This document shows, piece after piece, positions 53,151-64,000 of a DNA stretch of 64,000 nt. Origin of the DNA: Lactiplantibacillus xiangfangensis (lineage in GTDB: Bacteria; Bacillota; Bacilli; Lactobacillales; Lactobacillaceae). The stretch covers positions 62,001 through 126,000 of the forward strand of contig NZ_JQCL01000103.1 in the NCBI RefSeq assembly GCF_001438845.1, written 5' to 3'. The position numbers were made by a program, and so were the translations under genes. The first letter of the stretch is position 1; each line of letters begins with the position of its first letter. The notes under the pieces were generated by a model. The model did no database searches and had not been told where the DNA came from. It worked only from the letters and a program-made list of their open reading frames with translations.

Positions 53151-53378
53151 TTAGCCTTTGTGTAAGTGATAGGCCGACAAAACTTCTTGTAAGCTTTCAT
53201 CAAACGACTTGCTGTGCGCAAATGGTTGATTATCACTCATCATTTCGGCTTCATAGCGGTCACCATTTTGGATGACCTGACCAATGATTTGTTTGCCAAT
53301 TAGGACTTCCGTTACCGTTTGGTCGTTGACCTTGGTTTCGTTTAAAGTCACAGAAATTGATTTATCTTTTTTTGACAC
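53151..53378 (-). CDS. DUF2969 family protein
   Basis: The 75-residue cytoplasmic protein ([38 protein letters not shown]) belongs to the DUF2969 family, found in lactobacilli, function unknown. It overlaps the end of yidD by 17 bases and precedes rodA, so it is likely translated from the same mRNA. Its place in the mbl-yidD-rodA run hints at a link with the envelope. Confidence 0.85.
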   Translation of the reverse strand: MSKKDKSISVTLNETKVNDQTVTEVLIGKQIIGQVIQNGDRYEAEMMSDNQPFAHSKSFDESLQEVLSAYHLHKG

Positions 53379-53634
53379 TCGTTTTATCCTCCCTAAATAG
53401 CGGGTTACGGCGCAACGTGAAATTGTCCGGAACCGGGTCTAATCCACCCTTAACTAACGGCTGACACCGTAAAACCCGGGCAATTCCCATGAGACTACCC
53501 TTGAACCAGCCAAACTTTTCAACTGCCCCTAACGCGTAGTTAGAACAAGTTGGCTGGTACCGGCAGTGGGCCGGTGAAAACGCAGAAAAGGCCCGTTGAT
53601 AAAAACGAATGCCTTTCATTAATAGCCGCTTCAT
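53362..53634 (-). CDS. yidD: Membrane protein insertion efficiency factor YidD
   Basis: This 90-residue, Cys-containing small protein has the family core [24 protein letters not shown] (seen as [15 protein letters not shown]) and the ending [14 protein letters not shown]. It peripherally associates with the membrane and helps YidC-dependent insertion. It lies 5 bases after mbl and overlaps the DUF2969 gene. No yidC lies in the window. Confidence 0.95.
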   Translation of the reverse strand: MKRLLMKGIRFYQRAFSAFSPAHCRYQPTCSNYALGAVEKFGWFKGSLMGIARVLRCQPLVKGGLDPVPDNFTLRRNPLFREDKTSVKKR

Positions 53635-53639
53635 GGGTG

Positions 53640-54641
53640 TTACTTCTTGTTTTTAGCCGTTTTTTGCATGTGCTCGAGTAAAATCCCAGCACCTTGCGCA
53701 ACGTTGTTGAGTGGGTGTTCCGCAACCACAACCGGCACCTTCAAGTTTTCACTAATAAGCTGGTCTAAGCCGCTGAGTAACGCGCCACCACCAGTTAAGG
53801 TGATCCCACGATCAATGATGTCCGCTGCGATTTCTGGTGGCAACGTCTCCATGACGTGGTGCGCGGTACTGACGATTTGCATCAAAGTCTCGTGAATGGC
53901 TTCTTCGACCTGATTTGAATCGATATCAAGTGACCGTGGCATTCCAGTAACCGTGTCCCGGCCCCGAACTTGCATGACCTTATCGTCTTCATCGTCTTGT
54001 TTGAAGACTTGGGCGATTTGAATCTTAACTTGTTCAGCACTACGTTCACCAATCAACAAGTGATGGTTATCCTTCACATAGTTAACGATATCTTGGTTCA
54101 TGCGGTCTCCAGCCATCCGTAATGAGCTGCTGGCAACGATATCGCCCAATGATAAGACGGCGATATCACTCGTCCCACCACCAATATCAATAACCATGTT
54201 ACCGCGTGGTTGGAAGATATCCATGCCGGCACCAATGGCCGCCACTTTTGGTTCCACTTCCAAATAGACCTTGCTACCACCGGATTTTTCGGCAGCTTGC
54301 AAAATGGCCTTCCGTTCAATTTCAGTTGTGTTCGTTGGGGTACAGATCATGATGCTAGGACGCGACATGATTCCCCGAACGTTTAATTTTTTAATGAAAT
54401 ACGACAGCATTTCTTCCGTGACGTCAAAATCTGAGATCACACCGTCTTTTAACGGACGAATTGCGCGAATGTTGCTCGGTGTCTTCCCTACCATTTGATA
54501 GGCTTCGGACCCTACCGCTAAAACTTGATTCGTGTTGGTATCAATGGCAACTACGGACGGTTCGTTCAATACGATGCCCTTACCCGATACATAAATCAAA
54601 ACATTGGCAGTACCCAAATCAATACCAATATCTAAAGCCAT
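53640..54641 (-). CDS. mbl: MreB-like actin homologue Mbl
   Basis: The 333-residue actin-fold ATPase is a paralogue of the MreB at 17.0 kb. Phosphate-1 motif GIDLGTANV, phosphate-2 [10 protein letters not shown] and adenosine motif [11 protein letters not shown] are all intact. The ATG at 54641 follows GAGAGGAG by 6 bases; a longer frame to 54662 is less well supported. The mbl-yidD-DUF2969-rodA order groups elongasome parts. An MreB/Mbl pair is standard for rod-shaped Firmicutes. Confidence 0.94.
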   Translation of the reverse strand: MALDIGIDLGTANVLIYVSGKGIVLNEPSVVAIDTNTNQVLAVGSEAYQMVGKTPSNIRAIRPLKDGVISDFDVTEEMLSYFIKKLNVRGIMSRPSIMICTPTNTTEIERKAILQAAEKSGGSKVYLEVEPKVAAIGAGMDIFQPRGNMVIDIGGGTSDIAVLSLGDIVASSSLRMAGDRMNQDIVNYVKDNHHLLIGERSAEQVKIQIAQVFKQDDEDDKVMQVRGRDTVTGMPRSLDIDSNQVEEAIHETLMQIVSTAHHVMETLPPEIAADIIDRGITLTGGGALLSGLDQLISENLKVPVVVAEHPLNNVAQGAGILLEHMQKTAKNKK

Positions 54642-54714
54642 GTTTTTGCTCCTCTCAAACATCCAATATACAACTTGTCATTATACCATACTCAATAGTT
54701 CATGAGAACACGCG

Positions 54715-55269
54715 CTAGTCGTCACGCCGTTTTGACCATTCATCGACCGTTAACGAATAGATCACTTCATCGTGATACTGTTCATTGACCAAAATGTTTT
54801 CGGGCAAGGTTGCATCTAAATGATACTGACGCCGTTCAGCGACCGCACGACTGGCCTTATTGGCTACCATGGCGCCCAATTGAATCTTATGAAGATCTAA
54901 TTCGGTAAATGCAATTTCTTCTAGGCGTTCGAGTGATTTAGTCATGACACCGCGGCCCGTAAAGGCTTGGCCTAACCAGTACCCGATTTCGCCACGGTGG
55001 TTCAGCGCGCTGATATTATGGATGTCAATGACCCCGGCAACTTCACCGTCCACGATAATGGTTGCTAAAAAGACGTCACCTTGCGCTTGTTTAGTTAGCA
55101 TGCCTTCGATGAATTGACGTTCGTCACTTGCCGTCGCCATTGCATCGACCCATGGTAGCCACGTCTTTAAGTACGCGCGGTTCTGCGCAACTAAGTCAAA
55201 TAATGGTTCGGCATCGGCAACTTCGGTTGGTTTCAAAGAAATGTGTTTGTCAATAATGTTAATGAACAT
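54715..55269 (-). CDS. GNAT family N-acetyltransferase (RimJ/RimL type)
   Basis: The 184-residue protein has the acetyl-CoA-binding core GYWLGQAFTGRGVMTKSL at about 105-122 and the RimJ/L-type N-terminus HISLKPTEVADAEPLFDLV. It would transfer acetyl groups to an amino terminus or small molecule; the substrate is unknown. The ATG at 55269 follows AGGAGG by about 7 bases. It lies between the murA terminator and mbl. Confidence 0.88.
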   Translation of the reverse strand: MFINIIDKHISLKPTEVADAEPLFDLVAQNRAYLKTWLPWVDAMATASDERQFIEGMLTKQAQGDVFLATIIVDGEVAGVIDIHNISALNHRGEIGYWLGQAFTGRGVMTKSLERLEEIAFTELDLHKIQLGAMVANKASRAVAERRQYHLDATLPENILVNEQYHDEVIYSLTVDEWSKRRDD

Positions 55270-55315
55270 TGGAGTCCTCCTGAATGAATTAACTGGTTTA
55301 CGTAGCTTCGTGTCA

Positions 55316-55358
55316 CAAAAAAAGCCCTCAAAAACGAGTTTATCGCATTTTGAAGGTT
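55316..55358 (-). terminator. Intrinsic terminator after murA
   Basis: Stem CCTTCAAAA / TTTTGAGGG with a 13-base loop and seven T (A-run 55317-55323 on the plus strand) on the minus-strand exit. Confidence 0.82.
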
Positions 55359-55380
55359 TTGTAAGCAATTATTATCTTTT

Positions 55381-56697
55381 TTATTCGGCCGCTTCGTTAG
55401 CAAAGTCGGGATTCAACGCGTAAACGGTCTCATCCGGAACGTTGATCCGTTCGATCTCCGCCCCTAGCTTTTCCAACTTACCGTGGAAATTAAAGTAGCC
55501 ACGGTCAAGGTATTTCAAATTAGTAATCTCGGTGTACCCATGGGCAACCAAGCCGGCAATTACTAAGGCTGCCGCTGCTCGTAAATCACTAGCAGCCACT
55601 TGCGCCCCGTTGAAGTCCGTTGGGCCGTATAAAATGACCGAACGTCCGTCAATCTTAAAGTCCGCGTTCATCCGGCGTAATTCCTCAAGGTGCATAAACC
55701 GGTTTTCAAAGACCGTTTCCGTCAACAAACTCGTCCCCTGCGCACAGAGCTGCAAGATCGTCATTTGAGGCTGCATATCGGTTGGAAAACCGGGGTGCGG
55801 TAACGTTTTAACTGAAGTTGGCTTCAACTTTTTCGGCCCAATGACCCGAATGCCAGCGTCTTCTTCAGTGACTTGAACACCCATTTCACGCATTTTGGAA
55901 ATCAACGGCTTATTATGCTCAGCAATCGCATCTTCAACTAAGACGTTCCCTTGAGTAACCGCCGCCGCAACCATGAACGTCCCGGCTTCAATTCGGTCTT
56001 GCACGACGCTGTGTTCACAGCCATGCATGGCCTTAACCCCTTCGATCCGCAACGTTTCCGTTCCGGCGCCGGTGATCTTGGCACCCATCTGGTTCAAGAT
56101 ATTCGCTAAGTCCACAATTTCTGGTTCACGAGCCACGTTTTCCATCGTCGTGGTCCCGTCAGCTAAAGTCGCTGCCATCATAATATTTTGCGTGGCCCCA
56201 ACACTTGGAAAGTCTAAGTAAATTTGGGCACCATGTAAATGGTCTGCCTGAGCTTCAACGTAGCCATCATGGCGTTCGATTTTAGCCCCTAAAGCACTTA
56301 AACCTTTCAAGTGAAGGTCAATTGGACGTGAACCAATTGCACAACCACCGGGCATCGCCACTTTAGCCCGCCCTAAGCGTGCCAAGAGTGGTCCCATCAC
56401 AACGATGGAAGCCCGCATCTTTGAAACGTATTGAAACGGTGCTTCAGAAGATAATTTCTGACTGGCATCGATATCAACCGTTTTATTAATTTCATCAAAA
56501 TCAACTCTGGTATTTAAGAACCGTAAGACGTTATTCATTGTAAAGACATCCGATAAAACGGGGACATTCGTTAAGTGAGTCTGACCGCTACTTGCAAGCA
56601 AACCCGCTGCCAAAATTGGTAATACCGCGTTTTTAGCCCCTTCAATATGAACATTTCCTGTCAAACGTTGACCGCCATGAACAACAATTTCTTCCAT
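55381..56697 (-). CDS. murA: UDP-N-acetylglucosamine 1-carboxyvinyltransferase
   Basis: This 438-residue enzyme makes the first committed step of peptidoglycan synthesis (EPSP-synthase fold). The catalytic Cys, target of fosfomycin, is Cys119 in [12 protein letters not shown]. The family start [20 protein letters not shown] is intact. Firmicutes often have two MurA paralogues; this one, next to the atp operon, corresponds to the MurAA type. GGAGGG precedes the ATG. Confidence 0.95.
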   Translation of the reverse strand: MEEIVVHGGQRLTGNVHIEGAKNAVLPILAAGLLASSGQTHLTNVPVLSDVFTMNNVLRFLNTRVDFDEINKTVDIDASQKLSSEAPFQYVSKMRASIVVMGPLLARLGRAKVAMPGGCAIGSRPIDLHLKGLSALGAKIERHDGYVEAQADHLHGAQIYLDFPSVGATQNIMMAATLADGTTTMENVAREPEIVDLANILNQMGAKITGAGTETLRIEGVKAMHGCEHSVVQDRIEAGTFMVAAAVTQGNVLVEDAIAEHNKPLISKMREMGVQVTEEDAGIRVIGPKKLKPTSVKTLPHPGFPTDMQPQMTILQLCAQGTSLLTETVFENRFMHLEELRRMNADFKIDGRSVILYGPTDFNGAQVAASDLRAAAALVIAGLVAHGYTEITNLKYLDRGYFNFHGKLEKLGAEIERINVPDETVYALNPDFANEAAE

Positions 56698-57128
56698 GGA
56701 TAACCCTCCATCATCAAGCGATTATAAACAAACAAGTTACGTGAGATTTCGGATTGCGTCAAAAAGAAGTTCGAAGAGCAACCTCATTGAATCGTTACTA
56801 AAACAAGTTACGATCATGGTACCGAAACAGTGCTAACACTGTCCAATAAGCAATCCAAATTTAAAGCAACAACCATGGGTGATGACTAACGTTCCTTTAC
56901 ACTAACCGAACGCTAGTCCCCAGCCGGTTCTTAATCATCATAACATAGAACCCTTCTGAATAAATATTACATTTTACATTTCTGTTACAATTTCATCACA
57001 AATATTGAAGGCTTATGATTGGTTAATTAATTACGTATCGTTACTCGTTTTTTCGCTTATTTTTACTCATTTCAGGGTGAAATCTTTGCATATCTATCAC
57101 AATTGTAGCTTTGTCAAATTTAGGCCGC
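56698..57128. other. Non-coding region upstream of murA
   Basis: About 430 bases between the murA start and the family 2 repeat. An inverted repeat ACAGTGCTAACACTGT at 56827-56842 may be an operator. A possible minus-strand −10 TATGAT lies near 56936-56941. The part near 56950-57110 is AT-rich and featureless. No gene is seen. Confidence 0.4.
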
Positions 57129-57305
57129 AAAAAAAGAGTTTGGGATAAAGCCCAAACTCTTTTTGTATCTCCGAATGCTAATAGTCGAAACGTGTGATAA
57201 AAGACTGCTCCCTCCGCTTAGCTACGAAATACGAACGATTGAAAATGCACAATCATTCGTATTCCTAGGCTATGCTCGGTAGCAAACCGTCTTTTGTCCC
57301 ACTCT
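57129..57305 (-). repeat. Terminator-bearing nested-hairpin repeat (family 2), copy 3
   Basis: Outer stem GTGTGATAAAAGAC 57192-57205 / GTCTTTTGTCCCAC 57289-57302. Inner stem AATACGAACGATTG / CAATCATTCGTATT differs from copy 1 yet pairs again. The strip GCTAATAGTCGAAACG and the terminator AAAGAGTTTGGG 57133-57144 / CCCAAACTCTTT 57151-57162 with T7 on the minus strand follow. It lies after the atp operon's own terminator, so transcription into it needs readthrough or a promoter of its own. Confidence 0.78.
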
Positions 57306-57308
57306 CAC

Positions 57309-57343
57309 AAAAAAAGCATCTGCACGAATGGCAGATGCTTTTG
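57309..57343 (-). terminator. Intrinsic terminator of the ATP synthase operon
   Basis: Stem AAAAGCATCTGC / GCAGATGCTTTT with seven T on the minus strand, 14 bases after the atpC stop. Confidence 0.92.
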
Positions 57344-57357
57344 CAGGATATTCACGA

Positions 57358-57786
57358 TTACCGGTGCGCAACGTGGAGTCGGTTCATCGCCCGCCGTAAT
57401 GCGACTTGCGCCCGCGCTAACTCAGCATCATCATGCTTTTGTTGCGCTTCTTGAATCCGGCTTTCCGCCCGCTTCCGCGCGTTTTCGGCCCGAGCAACGT
57501 CAATGTCATTTTGACGTTCAGCACTGTCCGCTACAATGGTTGCAACGTTCTCGCTGAACTCAACAAAACCACCGTTAACGGCAATTTCATCGTCTTCTTG
57601 ATCACTTTCGATTTGCTTGATTCGGACTTCATCGATTGCTAATGACGCAATCACGGGAATATGGTTCGGTAAAATCCCGAGTTCCCCGTTGATCGTACGT
57701 ACAATCAACATCGGGGTTTTGTTCTCATAGACCTGACCGTCTGGAGTTACGATGCTAACGGTTAATGATTTTCCATTGTCAGCCAT
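57358..57786 (-). CDS. atpC: ATP synthase F1 subunit epsilon
   Basis: The 142-residue epsilon subunit has an N-terminal beta-barrel (about 1-88; LTVSIVTPDGQVY, NGELGILPNHIPV) and a two-helix C-terminal hairpin (ENARKRAESRIQEAQQKHD). It couples gamma rotation to the Fo ring and can inhibit ATP hydrolysis. Last gene of atpBEFHAGDC, followed by a strong terminator. Confidence 0.96.
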   Translation of the reverse strand: MADNGKSLTVSIVTPDGQVYENKTPMLIVRTINGELGILPNHIPVIASLAIDEVRIKQIESDQEDDEIAVNGGFVEFSENVATIVADSAERQNDIDVARAENARKRAESRIQEAQQKHDDAELARAQVALRRAMNRLHVAHR

Positions 57787-57797
57787 AGAAACCCCTC

Positions 57798-59207
<1,410 letters not shown>

Positions 59208-59220
59208 TTAATTCCTCCCA

Positions 59221-60165
59221 CTATTCTTGCGCAACCAAGCCACCAGTGATTTCAGTAATTTCAGTGGTAATAGCAGCTTGACGCGCACGGTTATATTTCA
59301 GATTTAAGCGATCGATTAAATCGCCAGCGTTATCTGATGCGGCCTTCATCGCCGTTGACGATGAAGCGTGTTCAGCAGTCTTGGCATCCAAGATTGCCCC
59401 ATAAACCAGGCTTTCGGCGTATTGTGGCAACACGGCCGACAATATGGCTTCTTCCGATGGTTCCATCTCGTATTCAGGACCAACGTCTACCCGGCTGTCT
59501 TTGGCTTTACGGTTATCTTTTTCACTTTGTGCGAAGGTTTCTTCGGAAATCGGCAGCATTTTAACTGACCGGAACCCGGAAGAAAGCCGGTTGATAAAGT
59601 GGTTGTAGAAGACGTAAAGTTCATCGAACACTTCGTTATGGTACATCGAGGTGACTGTTTTAACGATTTCCCGCACTTCTTTAAAAGTTGGCACATCGGA
59701 GACGCCGCGGTATTCGTACGCCACGTTTAAGCCGTTCTTTTTAAAGAAGTCCGCACCAGTACCACCTACCGCCAAAACAACGGTATTATCAGCATTTAAG
59801 TCGTGGTTTTGCATAAAGTCATTCGTCTGTCGTAAGACGTTACTATTATAGCTTCCCACAAGCCCCCGGTCAGAGGTAATCACTAATAACCCGGTCTTTT
59901 TAACGGGACGTTGTGCCAACAATTCACTAACCGAAATGGTGTTGGAATTGCTGTTAGGCACACCGGCACTGGATGTCATCAGATGAGCTTTGGCAAGATG
60001 TGACACAATGCTTTCAACCTTTGAAGCGTACACTTGATACGTCGACGTATGCTTTTGAATCTGGTTCAACTTTGCAGTTGAGACCATCTGCATCGCGGAC
60101 GTAATTTGGTGGGTCTTCTTGGTTGAGTCAATGCGGCGCTTAACATCCATTAATGATTCTGCCAT
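59221..60165 (-). CDS. atpG: ATP synthase F1 subunit gamma
   Basis: The 314-residue rotor shaft has conserved termini: [19 protein letters not shown] at the start and [15 protein letters not shown] at the end form the coiled coil inside alpha3beta3. The middle domain is slightly longer than in E. coli (residues about 195-225 are an acidic insert), as in other lactobacilli. Located between atpA and atpD. Confidence 0.96.
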   Translation of the reverse strand: MAESLMDVKRRIDSTKKTHQITSAMQMVSTAKLNQIQKHTSTYQVYASKVESIVSHLAKAHLMTSSAGVPNSNSNTISVSELLAQRPVKKTGLLVITSDRGLVGSYNSNVLRQTNDFMQNHDLNADNTVVLAVGGTGADFFKKNGLNVAYEYRGVSDVPTFKEVREIVKTVTSMYHNEVFDELYVFYNHFINRLSSGFRSVKMLPISEETFAQSEKDNRKAKDSRVDVGPEYEMEPSEEAILSAVLPQYAESLVYGAILDAKTAEHASSSTAMKAASDNAGDLIDRLNLKYNRARQAAITTEITEITGGLVAQE

Positions 60166-60195
60166 GCACTACTCACCATCCTTTTCAGCCATTAA

Positions 60196-62273
<2,078 letters not shown>

Positions 62274-62284
<11 letters not shown>

Positions 62285-62792
62285 GCTTTCCCAACCCTTC
62301 AATATACGAATTAATTAATGCCTGTTGGCCTTCCGGATCCAACTGCTTCTTGATAATCTTCGAAGCAATTTCAACCGAAATATCTGCCACGTCAGATTGG
62401 ACGTTCTTTAAGGCATCTTGACGCTCCTGTTCAATATCCTTGCGCGCGTTTTGCTTATACTGCGTTGCTTCGTTTTGAGCGTCAGCAACGATGGTTGCAC
62501 GTTGCTTTTCACCACTCTGCTTTGCGTCAGCCACAATTCCACTGGCCTCAGTTCGTGAGTGTGATAAAGCGTCGCGCCGTTGATCTGCTAAGTCATTGGC
62601 CTCTTGCCGTGACTTTTGTGCAGAGTCAATATCGTTTGCAATCTTGTCCGCCCGTTCGCCCATCATTTTCGTGATTGGGTTCCAAGCAACGACTGCAATT
62701 AACGCCATCAAAATAATGAAACTAATCGCAATAAATAGCATATCGCCAAGGTATAAACCGGATGATGCACCGAGAATTAAATGCGAGAGCAT
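62274..62792 (-). CDS. atpF: ATP synthase Fo subunit b
   Basis: The 172-residue stator protein has one N-terminal membrane helix (about 15-35, DMLFIAISFIILMALIAVVA) and a long charged helix that forms the peripheral stalk. Overlaps atpH by 11 bases. No second b-type gene is present, so it should form a homodimer. Confidence 0.95.
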
Positions 62793-62845
62793 CTAATGAC
62801 ACCTCCTTCTTTCATTTTCATTAAAATGAACTCGTTGACCAATGA

Positions 62846-63816
<971 letters not shown>

Positions 63817-63941
63817 TGAATTTCACCTCTTTCCTTTAATTTCAGGTGCACGATAACCTTAACCTGTAACGAACACAACGTCAATTTTATCGGAATCTGA
63901 AATGGTAGACTAGGGTCACCCCTAATCAAAATACAATGGTA

Positions 63942-63970
63942 ATAATACCACCACCGTCGAAAAATTTCAA
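63942..63970 (-). promoter_or_regulatory. Promoter of the ATP synthase operon
   Basis: −35 TTGAAA (63965-63970), 17-base spacer, extended −10 TGG-TATTAT (63942-63947) on the minus strand, about 125 bases before atpB. The leader between (63817-63941) has a small hairpin TAGGG / CCCTA near 63911-63924 and no other recognised element. Confidence 0.78.
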
Positions 63971-64000
63971 AACAATTTCACCTTTTCTTCACAACGTAAA

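Overview
This 64 kb window is chromosomal DNA of a low-to-mid GC lactic acid bacterium, most probably Lactiplantibacillus (the L. plantarum group) or a close relative. The grounds are the Bacillus-like gene order, the bifunctional glutathione synthase GshF, an L-2-hydroxyisocaproate-type dehydrogenase, a Ddl ligase with the phenylalanine typical of D-Ala-D-lactate makers, and T-box control of amino-acid transport and tRNA charging. This is inference from protein recognition; no search was run. Most genes lie on the minus strand, so operons run from high to low coordinates.

Layout from left to right. 1-9.3 kb: edge of an XRE regulator, then rny, recA (with a perfect SOS box), cinA, pgsA, a RodZ/YmfM-like protein and the two M16 peptidase-like proteins YmfH/YmfF. 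9.5-14 kb: a plus-strand aspartate kinase and a minus-strand ABC transporter behind a T-box with a probable His specifier. 14-19 kb: the cell-shape and division block minD-minC-mreD-mreC-mreB-radC. 19-30.7 kb: folC, valS (Val T-box), tpx, thiI, nifS-type desulfurase, ezrA, a GAF-type methionine sulfoxide reductase and rpsD with a structured leader. 31-39.5 kb: DUF1054, YueI, an SdpR/SdpI-like pair with its palindromic operator, gshF, rarA, a candidate 6S RNA, and a universal stress protein. 39.6-48.3 kb: a zinc-ribbon/serine-hydrolase protein, a TPR regulator, a membrane GDPD, ddl, an MDR oxidoreductase, DUF2785 and hicD. 48.5-51.5 kb: metQ-metI-metN under a Met T-box. 51.5-56.7 kb: a GcvH-like protein, rodA/ftsW, DUF2969, yidD, mbl, a GNAT and murA. 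57.3-63.8 kb: the complete F1Fo ATP synthase operon atpBEFHAGDC.

Much of the window supports envelope construction (MreBCD, Mbl, RodA, MurA, Ddl, PgsA, EzrA, MinCD, RodZ-like) and energy supply (ATP synthase). Its three T-boxes share one specifier-loop layout, which lets the Val and Met codons calibrate the less certain His reading.

The most unusual content is intergenic. (1) A dispersed element of about 450 bp has three full copies (10943-11400, 19033-19480, 37356-37805) and two rearranged remnants (4800-4995, 24550-24720). Each full copy folds on paper into two tandem cloverleaf-like domains, and nearly every helix is kept by compensatory changes among the copies. I do not recognise it. 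(2) A second, smaller family (30802-30990, 48454-48578, 57129-57305) combines a nested hairpin with its own intrinsic terminator. (3) The His T-box leader carries two antiterminator/terminator modules behind one Stem I. A perfect 15-bp complementarity can enclose the first module.
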